From contig CM055108.1 in NCBI GenBank assembly GCA_029204225.1, positions 14,718,722 to 14,782,721 of the forward strand: a stretch of 64,000 nucleotides of DNA, given 5' to 3'. Shown here piece by piece: positions 34,101 to 45,890 of the stretch. The notes under the pieces were generated by a model, which ran no database searches, was not told the DNA's origin, and worked only from the letters and a program-made list of their open reading frames with translations. The DNA is from Diphasiastrum complanatum (taxonomy: Eukaryota > Streptophyta > Lycopodiopsida > Lycopodiales > Lycopodiaceae). Every line of letters starts with the position of its first letter. Position 1 is the stretch's first letter. The position numbers and the translations under genes are program-made.

Positions 34101-34839
34101 TCACAAAATTGTTTCTTACAGATCTACTTCCTAACTTTTGCGACAAACTACACTATGTAGAAATACACAAAGTGTGGGCCACAATTGCAAGTTTCTAAAA
34201 TTACACAAAGTCACACAAGTTAGCAAAGTTGCAAAAGTCCCATGTTTTCTAAGGCATGTTCCTACGTTTCAAAGGCAAAAATTATGTGACTACAAGTGTA
34301 TTGCACTCTTCCTAAAGGTAGAAGTTGAAACAGTTAGAAAAGTCACATTATTTCTAGAAGCTGTTCCGAATTATTTTCTAAGGCGGCAATTATGCTACTT
34401 GTGAGACCGTAAGTTTCAAATTTGTCTTAAAGTCTGCAAAATGAGAAAGTTTGAATATGTAAATAATGTGTTTTTCCAAATATTTGTCGGGCCTTGTTTA
34501 ATATCAAAAAAATTAAAACTTCACATTTTTTCAACCGACCCACCACTCAAAATGAAGCCCTTACTCTGCCTCGGCCAACGTGACCAATGATTTCAACAAG
34601 CATGAATTTTATAACAAGGAAATACTTGAAGTATTGTTCAATTAAGCAGTCTTATAATGTGAACTAGTTTACTATAGCGGATTTGGCTTTTTGTTTCTGT
34701 TTTGTTTCCATGATCCTAAGCAAGCGACTACAGATCATAGATCATGACAAAATCAATTGAGAAGACGACGCAAATGATGAGAGGGAGAGGAGAACAATTG
34801 TATTTTTTGTTTTACTTTTTCGGGTGAGTCATTCAGTGT
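31151..34839. other. Long AT-rich stretch, no gene; small repeats only
   Basis: No coding domain is seen on either strand. A (TATTTTA)4 array lies at 32061-32090. Two diverged direct copies of a block with GTGAGG..GGGCAAG, TAAACACCA and AAGATG/GGTGAT words lie at about 33085-33180 and 33398-33485. Scattered short frames (for example 34138-34404) lack domain similarity. Confidence 0.5.
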
Positions 34840-35298
34840 CTCGCTCGTTGGCGGCCTGACCCTCACCTCAATCGTTGTATTCTACTCGTTGGCAGACTTG
34901 CATGCACAAGTTTACTCTCTTCTATTCTTTTTTGTTCTCTATCGTCCCCCATTTCTTGTTTATCAAAAATGCGATTTTTTCTCCACTGTGTGGAGTTTAC
35001 AAGATAGTTTATCAAAGAATTACAAGACAGGTTAATGCTAATCAACTAGTTAGTTATTCTCTGTTATCGCTGTCTCTTTTAGATGAGCATGAAGTACATT
35101 ACACCACGCTCATCGAGCTTCCAGTTGCCAACACGAATTGTTTTCTTTCATTTTGCGTCGTCCTCTGGCGTGTTTCGTCACCTGGTAGTTGGGCCGAATC
35201 TACACTTTTCTTTCGATCCTCGGGGTACGTTCACCCTTCGCTTTGTTTCACTTCGTCACCTTTATGACAAAGTTGCAGGAGTTCACAATTTCTGACAC
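34840..35298 (-). mobile_element. Probable copia 3' LTR (minus orientation)
   Basis: On the minus strand the purine tract AAGAGGGAG is followed by TGTCAGAAATTGTGAAC at 35298, the expected start of a 3' LTR after the RNase H fragment at 35299-36245. The far end near 34840 is only estimated. Confidence 0.5.
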
Positions 35299-36245
35299 TC
35301 CCTCTTGAACCTTGCAACTTTGTATATTCAATCCAATTGTTTTTCTTTGTCTTGCGAAGAGTGGTTTGTCGAGCGGCTTCGTGAGCAAACTACAATCATG
35401 TCTTCAGGTTTTATGTACTGAACCTTGAGCTCTCCTTTCGAGATCAAGTCTCAAATATGATGGTATTTCATAGGTATATGTTTTGTCTTTGAATGGAAAA
35501 CAGGATTCTGGGACAAATATATGGCACTTCGAGGATCCATCATCATCGTGCATGGTTCTCTCTATGGTATGCCAACTGCTTCCAACATCATCTGCAACCA
35601 TACTACCTCGTTCGCCATCTTTGAAGCTGCGACATATTCAGCTTCGCATGAGATTGAGCCACCAAGGTTTGTTTCTTGCATGTCCAGCTAATTGTTGCTC
35701 CGCATGCAATCGAACATCCTCCTATCACAGACTTGTTATCGTCTTTGCAGCTCGTCTAACTTGCATCACTGTAGTATTGCAGCTCAAATCCTTTGCCTTC
35801 GTCTGCCTTGTAGGTTAATCCCATGTTTTGGGTACCCTTCAGATATTGCAGAATTTGTTTTGCCATTTGTCAATGTGCCATGCCAGGATTCGAAGATAAG
35901 GCCAAATCAGGTCTGGTACAAATTGTGAGGTACATCAGACTACCGATCAGATTTTGCTAGGGTATACCTTTTATTTTCTATCTCTCCTCATCTATATTCG
36001 GACAATCCTGCTTCGTTAGTCTGGCTCCAACAATCATTGGTGTGGCTTTTTTGTTTGCAGTCCATCATTCGGTACTGCTTCAATACATTTTGGACGTATT
36101 CTGACTGACTCAGATGCATTTATCTTCTGATTCGATTTCTTCTGATTTCCAGCCCAAGGCATTTTGTTGCTTCTCCTAGATCTGTGATTTCATAACTTTT
36201 AAAAATTTGACTTTTCGTTTTCTTGATTAGCATCAAGGAATTTCC
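35299..36245 (-). pseudogene. Copia RT end and RNase H fragment
   Basis: The minus strand reads YEITDLGEATKCLGLEIRRN (end of RT, within 36120-36245). After frame changes the RNase H signature follows: SCEAEYVAASKMANEVVWLQ, MMLEAVG, SAIYLSQNPVFHSKTKHI and ISKGELKVQYI, ending beside the polypurine tract. It joins head to head with a plus-strand RT fragment at about 36245. Confidence 0.8.
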
Positions 36246-36727
36246 TATTATTAGGAATCTCATCGATTGCAAATGGGTCTTCAAGATCAAATATAATGCC
36301 AACGGAGCGATTGATCGAAGGAAGAGCACGAGGATTTGCTCAGATCCCTAACATTGACTACAATGAGACTTTCAGTCCAGTAGTCAAACACTCATCAATC
36401 CGAGCCCTCCTATCGTATGATGCAGTGGCCGACCTTGAAGTACATCAACTTGATGTACAGACAACTTATCTGAATGGAGTCATTGTAGAAGACATCTATA
36501 TGCTACAACCTAAAGGTTACATCCATGAAGGTATGAAGCATCATGTCTATAAACTCCACAAGGAACTTTATGGCTTGAAGCAATTAGGTAGAGCTTGGTT
36601 ACAAAGGATCATTACATTCCTCATCCGACAAGGTTTCCAACCACCAATAATGCACGCACCGAGAGAATTGAACGGACTGATCCTCCCACATTTCTCCAAC
36701 ACATTCCTCATCAGTATAAATAGTTGA
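36246..36727 (+). pseudogene. Copia RT fragment, plus strand
   Basis: It begins NLIDCKWVFKIKYNANGAID and, after one frame change, reads GFAQIPNIDYNETFSPVVKH, LEVHQLDVQTTYLNGVIVED, IYMLQPKGYIHEG and LHKELYGLKQLGRAWLQRII. The QLDV box has Thr-Thr-Tyr where TAFLNG-type residues are usual. The copia match stops near 36630 before the YVDD box. Confidence 0.85.
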
Positions 36728-37560
36728 TCATTTAGCGACATTTAAAAATAATACTGATGTTGTTTTATCAGAGTATTGCTAGAAATGCTTATTTCTTATT
36801 AGTAGAAGTGCATCAGACAGAATTATCAGTTACGTAGAGACAATTTTGAGTACGCGACTACGTCCGCTATTGTTTTGCTCTTGATTTGTACATGCTACTC
36901 ATTGAATCAATCCTACCTTCTTATTGTGTTCAATATTATGTCAAAATGTATGCATGTTTCTTTGTATTATTTGTAATATGATCAATCTCTTACTATTTAG
37001 TCTGAATTGTTGAATTGTCAAACAGTCAAATCGAACTATTGAATTTCTCGATACTACAATATTCAATACATCTCTTTCACTCTGAAATTGTTTTTTTATG
37101 AAATCACTTACTAGTTCTAATGATTTCAAAGTTAGTCAGTAAAAGATTCAAATGTGACGATTTGTCGAATTTGATAGGCGTAGTCATGCATTAAATGAAG
37201 GATCTTTTGGCTCAATAGTGCATCTATTGAATCCTCTTTCCTTCTTCCAACAAATAGAAAAAAATATTTGAGAGATTAGACATCATCAATAGTAAGGTGC
37301 AAATATTTTGGATGCACTCATTGTCATTTCAATAAATTTATGAGCAAGATAAAGTCAAGCTTATTTTGAGAGATTCATGTATTTCATATGGATAGTCTCA
37401 GATCATTGTACTCAATGCCTTTGCTATTAGTCAAGAATTCTGTCAACTAGAGAATCTTTCATGTGTTCTATTTCTTGAATAAATAAGACTGGCCTCTCTC
37501 TATTTTCACAATATTCATATTATGATTCGATTCTAAATACTTGGTTTGTTTGTTAATGTG
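36728..37560. other. No gene seen
   Basis: AT-rich sequence between two plus-strand copia remnants. No domain, LTR boundary or tandem repeat is recognised. Confidence 0.5.
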
Positions 37561-39000
37561 TTTCGCTACCAGGTGAATGAGAATCAATTTCCTATCAAAA
37601 AGTTTTAAAAAGGTTACATTTACAAGCTTATTGTACTTCTACACAAGCTTTACACACAGCAACTTATATTAATAAAGTTCTACTATGGCATTATAGGCTT
37701 GATCACCATAATTACAAAAGTATCATGCACATGTGTACACAAAAGTTAGTTATATATGAAAATTGCATTGTAACATGCTAGAGCTCATTTGAAAAAGAAT
37801 TAAGCTTTACGACTCAATACTTAATAAAATATTTTTCAACGGAGATGTTATATTTTTGGAAGATCAATCTATAAATTTAAACGGTAAAGATGAGATGTCA
37901 ATTGAGTCTAAATCTGCTTACTACTAGTACTGTTGAATCTCAAGCGTTAACCATGATGCTTCAGGAGACCCTTTTGATAGTGAATCTAAGGAATAAGTAT
38001 CTGACCAACAACTGCAACCACAACCTTAACTTGCTATTCCAAGAAGGTTAACAAAAATTAGAACTCCATCAGCCAGATTTGTGAATTAATCTACATGTTT
38101 TTTTACAAATGAGCCAACTTCAAGGCTTTGGAGCATTCTGATATAGATCTATGGAAGGAAACAACGGATGTAGAGTATCAATCCCTTTTAAAGAATCATA
38201 CTTGGATTGTCATAGAGCTGTCAATTGATTGAAATATTATTGATTGGAAATAAACTTCAAGACCAAATACAAACCAAATGGTGGCATTTTATCGAAGGAA
38301 AGTGAGACTAGTGGCAAAAGGATTTTCTCAAATTTTCAACATTGAGTATTTTAGCCTAGTTATTAAACATTCTTCTATCATGATCATATTATCATACATA
38401 GCTACAACAAATCTAAAAATTCATTAAATGGATGTTTAGACAACATTCTTGAAAAAAATTATTGAAGATGACATCTACATGTCTCAACCTTAGGGTTACA
38501 AACTCAAAAGCAATGAACACGTGGTTTTTACTCCATAAGGAATTGTGTGGACTGAAATAGTCACCAAGATCTTGGTTTCATAGGATTGATGCTTTCTTTA
38601 TTGAACATAACTTTCACCCTAGCTCTGTGCATTGCATTTGTAGTTAGCACAATAAGTCAGTTCATGTCCAATCTTAAACTCATCCATTAGAAGGCTCTTG
38701 TAAGATTCATAAGATATTTGTAAGCTACAAATAATTAATGCATCTGATAGGGTGGATGAAATGTAGGCATTGTCTTTCATATAATATAAATACATGGGTG
38801 CTACTTAAGCAACTAACAAAGCCATATGGTTAAGACATTAACACAGAACTATCTCATAATAGTCCAACTCTTTTGTATGGTGATAATCAAAATACTATAG
38901 CTCTATTAGTTTATATGAGTTTTTATTCTAGGAGTAAACATATTGAGATTAGACATGATTATGTTAGAGTTGCATGATTTTGGAGCCATAGAGTGGAGTT
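37561..39000 (+). pseudogene. Heavily decayed copia pol (pre-integrase to RNase H)
   Basis: Across many stops the + strand reads ATYINKVLLWHYRLDHHNYK (GAG-pre-integrase, about 37660), then after a deletion of the integrase core a linker, then RT (KVRLVAKGFSQIFNIEYFSL, MDV-stop-TTFLKKIIEDDIYM near 38430) and RNase H remnants (SRSKHIEIRHDYVRVA near 38950). It is much older than the element at 23069. Confidence 0.75.
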
Positions 39001-39147
39001 CAAGCCAAGATAAACTAGTAATCACTAGTTTGTGTTGCGTTCTAGCTTTGTGATCTCAATTGAATCTTAATTAGGTGATTTCTCCATCATTTCTAAAGTA
39101 CATTGGACTCTATTTGCTATTATTTCAACATGGTATTAGAGCCAAAC
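39001..39147 (+). mobile_element. Copia LTR end and primer site
   Basis: TATTTCAACA at 39121-39130 is followed by TGGTATTAGAGCC at 39131, a one-change copy of the Met-type primer site. Because pol remnants lie upstream and gag-like sequence downstream, this LTR may have been shared by two elements. Confidence 0.65.
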
Positions 39148-39864
39148 CAAGAAATGAACTATGGTGATCAAAATTAGCAAGTTTTGTGATTTATTCTACT
39201 AGATGCCACTCGACTGTAGAGTTTATTACAAAGAATAGCTTCCAATCACTCAATAGAAAGTTAGATCAGCATTATTGGAGATGTAGTAGGTGATTCTTAG
39301 ACTTATTCAAGGCTTAGAAAGTGCCATTTAGGGTGAATCCAAGGATTTTGTAGAGTTCCCATCCTAGAATGCAATTGTAACTATAATTGTGTTCAAATCT
39401 GATTGCATTGATGGAATAGTTTGGATAAGTAATTGCTTAGTGGTTCCATCTGATCTCATAGGGATATTCTTGAGTGGCATTTATTTGCAATTGTATTTAG
39501 GTTAGGTTGATACAAGCACCTTGTGAAGCTGAGATCAAGGAAAAGATCCTAGTACTAAAACTAAGATTAGGTTGATCCAATACAAAGTTCTCAGACTTAA
39601 ATTCTGATCAAATGTACTTCTATTCCAATCAAAATGGAATTAGTAACCTTTGACCTTTTACTGTACTACTTATAGATAATGACTCAAATATCAAACCTGT
39701 TATAGTTCCAGATTGTCCACATAATCTCTAGAGAATTTCTCTTATTCGAAAAGTTCCAATTAGGCATCTTATTGTGAATCTATCCAAAATTACTTCTAGA
39801 AAAAATCTCATTTCTATACCACAACTGGTTCTTTTCTGAAAACTATGCAACCACAGATTTCCAA
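39148..39864 (+). pseudogene. Possible decayed gag region
   Basis: Directly after the primer site, broken frames resemble a copia gag start (NYFQSLNRKLDQHYWRC, IQGESKDFVEFPS), but stops are frequent and nothing is decisive. Confidence 0.3.
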
Positions 39865-40582
39865 ATAGAAATTTATCCCACCACTTCACCCCTCTTTTTT
39901 AAGAAATTATCAATTTCAATAAAAGTTAAGTAGAAAGATGATATATGAAAATAGCCAAATCCAAGAAAAGTCAGTAATAAGTGCTTCCACTAGAGGATTT
40001 ACTTTATTACAAACATGACTTCTCTTTCAAATATTTTCAATTTGAGTGATAGAAGCTACTATTTCATCGAAGTCCATTTATGCAGCAGAGATATTGTAGG
40101 TTTAAGAAATTGAAACACTTTAACCTTAGAAATTATTTGAATTCCAAGTCCATTCCCACAAGTAGTAACTTATATGACATAACAGTCTTTTCAGAAGAAT
40201 AATTCCATGCTGGAAAGAATCATATAAATAGTCCGATGTCTTATATTCAAAAAATTATTAAAAAGTAAAGGATTAATTAAGAAAGCGAGAAATAGATTTG
40301 AGGGCCTCTGATTTTGTAAATGATGAGATACCACATTGGGATCTAGATTAAACCTCAAAATTTTTCAAAATACCCCACATTTTATCAATGGTTTTTTTTT
40401 TTTTTTTCCATATCATGACTAGGTACTAAAACATTCCATTGATAATCAGATCTTTACAGTCCTAGAATTTCCTTTCCAAAATTACTGATGTCCCATACCA
40501 TCAGCTCTTCCTTCCAGAAAATCCTTAACCGCCATAACTGATATTCTTGAGATCCACAGATCATCTAGCTGTCCTATAGTCC
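39865..40582. repeat. Left arm of a distant inverted repeat pair
   Basis: This 0.7-kb segment reappears in inverse orientation at 43436-44380: 39865-40176 pairs with 43436-43748 and 39944-40582 pairs with 43751-44380. It has no coding signal. A run of about 17-18 T lies near 40392 where the inverse copy has only a short A run. Confidence 0.85.
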
Positions 40583-42428
40583 ATAAAGGAAATTATCTTC
40601 TTGTTCCCATATACTGGAGAATCCATATATTTGGATGACTGGCATGCCTATCAGATGGATATCACTAATCCACATCTGATCCTGTGATCTAAGCCAAAGA
40701 ATTAACATGGTTCACTATTACATTCTGATCTTTTCTGATTAATGATAAGCTTCGAAACCCTACTGATGCATCAAATCTAGGGACAAACTTCAGTCAACTA
40801 ACAGATCCAATGTAATCCATGTATCAGAGTCCACTCCTAATATCACATTTGACATCCAAAACTGCGGATAACTCAATGATTACAAAGATATCAGTTGTGA
40901 ATTCAACTAAATGAATTCATCCAGGAAACTAATATCCCGTATCAAGCAATTATTTATTGGGATTATCACGATTCTAATTGCGAAATATATTTTTAGATCA
41001 CACTTACTATCTCTGATGTCAACTCTTTTTCCCTCCTTAGAATTTTCAGTTCCTTGAAAATTTATTTCAGCGAAGGTATCAAGAAGATGTAACGACATTA
41101 GTAAATGTTTAAAAACTAATTATAGTAGAAAAAAGTCTAAAACAATTTCATTTCTGTTCTATACCTGGGCTGAATATTTGGTATATCAAAAATCATTTAC
41201 TAGTATGTGAAACAGTACTAGTCTGATCTTTTGAATATAATTCACCATAGGATTTTACTGGAAATGAAATCAGTTATGTAATTCTTATTATTACAAATTT
41301 TCCAATAAAATTGGACTGTTTTTTCTTTTTATTGATTGGTTTGGCATTACTCCGTTAATATTGACAAAACCTATCCAAACACAGAATATGAAATTACATG
41401 AATGGAAATCCCACCAATAGGATTTCAGTAATTCTTGAACCGTATATTGTCAGATTTACTGTCTAGATAAAGAATACTATTGCCACTCATTCAATCTGGT
41501 CATTTCATATTGTTTGACGATTTTAATTCAAATTTAACGAGTATCATGCACAAACGCTCACTTGACTGATTTCTAGCGATCAACATCGATTAGAAAACTA
41601 TCAAACAAGTAACTGATTTCAAATTTTTATCAAATTGAAATTCAACAAAAAAGAAAAAAAAATTTAAATTTAAACTTTCAATCTGGGAGTTTCCAACTCC
41701 AAAAGTTAAAAGAATGACAGTACAGTAAAAACTGTCGGCAACTTCATTGCGGCACCTTCTGTCGATTTTAACTTATCTATCAACGAGAATTAATTTAGAC
41801 TTAGTGAAAACACTGTGACCAATTCTGACTGATAAACTCAGTTTAATCGATTCACTAATCTAAACTGATCCCATAGATAATGAAAAAATGACCAAAATTT
41901 TGATTTTCTCGAAAAACTCAATTCTTGTTTTATTTTACGTAATTGACAAAAATACTGTTAGTACAAAAGGCAATTGAAATCGAAAAATCGAAACACTGTC
42001 CAATTTCTCATGTTATTGACCCAATGTCAAACTGGCATGCAAAACACACTGCATCAGTCACAAAACGTCATTCTGAATTTTTTTACGTAAACTTCAGTTT
42101 TACAAAATTTGTCAGCCAATATCACTGATTTGTGACCCCACTGTCAAAGCACATGCGTATGACCACTCAAATCGATTGTAAATCCCTCATGCATGTCAGA
42201 ATCACTCTGAGAATCAGCATGCAACTAATCCATGCAAGCATAGTACTACAAATTAGGGAAATGACTGGCATGCAATCAGAATAATTTCAAATTTTGCCAA
42301 ATTTTACTCACAAAACTACAAAATTTTAAATGATCATAACTTTGGGTACAAATTGGGTGCTATAAAACTCAGTACAGAGGGAGACCAAGTGAACAAGATG
42401 CTTGCCACATCAGCCTGCCACCTAGGCT
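40583..42428. other. AT-rich stretch between inverted arms; no gene
   Basis: No coding domain or repeat unit is recognised. It includes an A-rich patch near 41650 and ends against the copia gag-protease fragment. Confidence 0.5.
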
Positions 42429-42950
42429 TCACACATGTGAGATCAGAGTGTCATAAAATCTGTAGTTTATCTTCCCGTTGGCTAACTTCACTGGTACCAC
42501 TCCAACTCCTTTAGCAGATAGCAATTTGCTATCAGCTTGTCCAACTTCATCACCATTGTCAGTTTTCTTGAGTTCTGAAAACCACTCTTTCCTTGACGTC
42601 ATGTGCTTGGATGCACCACTATCAATGTACCAGGTATCCTTGACTTCATCACTTGTCATTAATGCTGTAATGAACAATTTTGAACTCTCACCTGTGTCAT
42701 CTTCATATTGATCATCATTGTATTGATCTTGATGAGTATAATTGTCTTCATAATAATAGTCATCAAATTGATGTTGATCAGCATAATTTCCCGCTTGCCA
42801 TTTGTCTTTTCTTTGTTCCATCTCCTTCTGTTTACGCATTTCAAAATCATGCAAATACGTGCAAACACCCAGCCTAGCCCAAAATTGATGCGACCAACAG
42901 TCTTAAACAATCAATTAGACTTCCATGAAGCATTCATACTGATCCTAAGA
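42429..42950 (-). pseudogene. Copia gag end and protease
   Basis: The 141-codon minus-strand frame reads MHDFEMRKQKEMEQRKDKWQ, an acidic Tyr/Asp/Gln-rich linker, then VKDTWYIDSGASKHMTSRKE, with an intact copia protease motif, and VGVVPVKLANGKINYRFYD. Upstream frames continue gag to about 42950. It is probably part of the minus-strand copia whose primer site lies at 44888-44904, now interrupted by the inverted-repeat insertion. Confidence 0.85.
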
Positions 42951-43435
42951 TGAAATATAGGCTAAGAACGAAGATTTCTTGATTTGTAAAAGTCAAAATA
43001 GCTTCAATCTTGATGGAGATGGTGCATAAGCCACCGGCCATCATTTTACAGGTTTGATAGCTTGCTGGGAAGGTAAAAAGAAATGATACTCATGCTGTAA
43101 ATAATTCTAGAATGGTCTCCATATGGATTTGGAGAGATCCATCCCCCAAAAATCACCAAAAATGGTCATTTTTTGAACTTTTTTGACTTCCTACAAGTTC
43201 AATTATTGAAATTCTTGGTTCTAACTTCAGGGAAAGCTTCAAAGAACTTTGGTCCACCACTTTATAAGCTCTGCATGGTGTTTTACAGCCACCTACTATC
43301 CAAGTTTATGAAAAAACAAGCAAAAATGATGATTTTTGGCTATTTTTTCATCACAATATAGTGGAAATTCATCACATACAACTCTTTCTCTAACACATGC
43401 AAACCAATTTACAGAATTATAATTATCTAATTGGT

Positions 43436-44380
43436 CATATAAGTTACTACTTGTGGGAATGGATTTTGGAATTCAGATAAATTCTAAGGTTAAAGTGTTT
43501 CAATTTCTTAAACCTACAATATCTCTGTTGCGTAAATGAATTTCGATGGAATAGTAGTTTCTATCACTCAGATTGAAAATATTTGAAGGAGAAGTCATGT
43601 TTGTAATGAAGTAAATCCTGTAGTGGAAGCACTTATTACTGACTTTTCTTGGATTTGGATATTTTCATATATCATCTTTCCAGTTAACTTTTATTGAAAT
43701 TGATAATTTCTTTAAAAGGAGGGGTGAAGTGGTGGGATAAATTTCTATAAGGACTATAGGACAGCTAGATGATCAGTGGATCTCTAGAATATCAGTTATG
43801 GCGGTTAAGGGTTTTCTGGAAGGAAGAGCTGATGGTATGAGACATCAGTAATTTTGGAAAGAAAATTCTAGGACTGTAAAGATCTGATTATCAATGGAAT
43901 GTTTTAGTACCTAGTCATGATATGGGAAAAATAAAAAAACCATTGATAAAATGTGAGATATTTTGAAAAAAAATTGAGGTTTAATCTAGATCCCAATGTG
44001 GTATCTCATTATTTACAAAATTAGAGCCCCTCAAATCGCTTTCTTAATTAATCCTTTACTTTTTAATAATTTCTTGAATATAAGACATCTTAGATTGTTT
44101 ATATGATTCTTTCCAGCATGGAGTTATTCTTTTGTAAGACTGTTATGTCATATAAGTTACTACTTGTGGGAATGGACTTGGAATTCAGATAAATTCTAAG
44201 GTGAAAGTGTTTCAATTTTTTAAACCTACAATATCTCTGTTGCATAAATGGATTTGGATGGAATAGTGGCTTCTATCACTCAGATTGACAATATTTGAAG
44301 GAGAAGTCTTGTTTGTAATGAAGTAAATCCCTTAGTGAAAACACTTATTACTGACTTTTCTTGGATTTGGCTATTTTTCA
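43436..44380. repeat. Right inverted arm, partly duplicated in tandem
   Basis: 43436-43748 and 43751-44380 are both inverse copies of 39865-40582, so the first ~310 bp are present twice in tandem. The insertion is flanked by a direct repeat of host sequence (TTTTTTCATCACAATA...CATACAACTCTTTCTC...ATCTAATTGGT) at about 43345-43435 and 44384-44475. Confidence 0.85.
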
Positions 44381-44887
44381 GTTTTTTCATCACAATAAAG
44401 TGGAAATTCATGACATACAACTCTTTCTCTAACACATGCAAACCAATTTACAGAATTATAATCATCTAATTGGTCTGATCTTGCTGGATTTTGGTTCTTA
44501 CTATCTATTTTGTGCCAAAAAGCATGAAAAACCAAGCAATTTTGACCAAAACATAGCCTAGAATCATAATAATTGGAAAGAATCGGCATGCATCATTAAT
44601 TTGATCTTTGATGAACCCTATACACTTGCTGAAAAATTCAGATCTACTAAAGATTTGATCTACACAAGAAAAAGCTCCAAAAAAGCATCACAAATTGGTC
44701 ATCAAGGACAATTCTCCATAAAACCACAAAGAATCCCAAGAGAAATGGATCTTAGCAACATGCAAATTGAAATTGGGATAGTACACCCACTTGCACCCTT
44801 GCTAGTCACCTTGGAAGAGAATTCCAATGATCCAATCCAAAATTTCGACGAAAGGTAGCCCTTCTCCATGTTCTCCAATCTTAGTAA

Positions 44888-45180
44888 GCCTTGCTCTGAT
44901 ACCAATATAAGGGAAGCTCCCTAAGATCCTGCTTACAAGACAAAACACAATGGAAAACACACTATGGAGCAATCACCCAACCAAGTAGAAGCAACCAATC
45001 AACTCTAGAAGCTTCACCCCCAAGCCAAGGAGTAAGAAGCATGAAGGTACAGTGAAACCTTGACAATGAATCAATGACCACAATGAGGAGTAGGGCGAGT
45101 TTGGCCTCAATATATAGAGCCAAAAGCATCCTGGGCACATAGCCATGCATAGCCCTAAGTACCCTATTCACTATCAGTAA
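44888..45180 (-). mobile_element. Copia primer site and 5' LTR, minus strand
   Basis: The minus strand reads TGGTATCAGAGCAAGGC at 44904-44888, a Met-type primer site, preceded by an LTR end CTTCCCTTATAT. The LTR contains CTATATATTGAGG, a TATA-like box near 45112. It stops near 45180, where an older integrase fragment begins, so this element probably inserted there. Confidence 0.7.
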
Positions 45181-45181
45181 G

Positions 45182-45890
45182 CTATTTGTTTGGTATAGAT
45201 ATGCTAGTACCTTCAATATGATTAGTTGAGTCAGGAATAGAAATGTTCGATACTTCGGGAGCATCTGATAGATCAACTGTCAGAGCTTTGCCCTTGCCTT
45301 TGAGGTCAATAAACTGATCTTCGATACAGACGATATCCCGACTAGTGAATATCTTCGATTCGACATGATTATAAAGTTTATGAGCTTTATCTAGAGTAGT
45401 ATAATCCATGAAAATAGATTTGATACTGTGGAAGTCGAACTTCTTTCTAATCTCCTGCGGAATCTGCGCATAAGTATTACATCCAAACACGCGAATGTTC
45501 GATAGTGATGGTTTGGAGCTTGTCAAAACTTCATAAGGTGTTTTATATGAGACTCCTTTAGTCGAGCATCTATTGTAAATATAAGCTGTAGTGGAAATAC
45601 CTTCAGCCTAGAAGAATTTTGGAAGTGTCACATGAGCAAGCATACCTTAGCCGATTCGACTAAGGTTCGATTCTTCCTCTCACCAAATCCATTCGATTGA
45701 GGTGAATAGGAGGCGATAAACTATTGCTCTCAATGCCTTTGCGAAGGCATTGGTCCTTGAATTTGATTGAGATATACTCTCTCCCATTGTCAGACCTCAA
45801 TGCCTAAATTCTTTTACTAGTTTCCAATGCTGCACGCTCTTTGAATTGTCAAAAGAGATTGAAAGCCTCCGAATTCTGCTTGATAAAATA
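45182..45890 (-). pseudogene. Copia integrase fragment
   Basis: The minus strand reads LRSDNGREYISIKFKDQCLR (catalytic Asp region of integrase, near 45790), then a broken middle part, then at 45182-45526 SNIRVFGCNTYAQIPQEIRK, DYTTLDKAHKLYNHVESKIF and the linker to RT. The catalytic Glu region (about 45690) is frameshifted. Confidence 0.8.
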
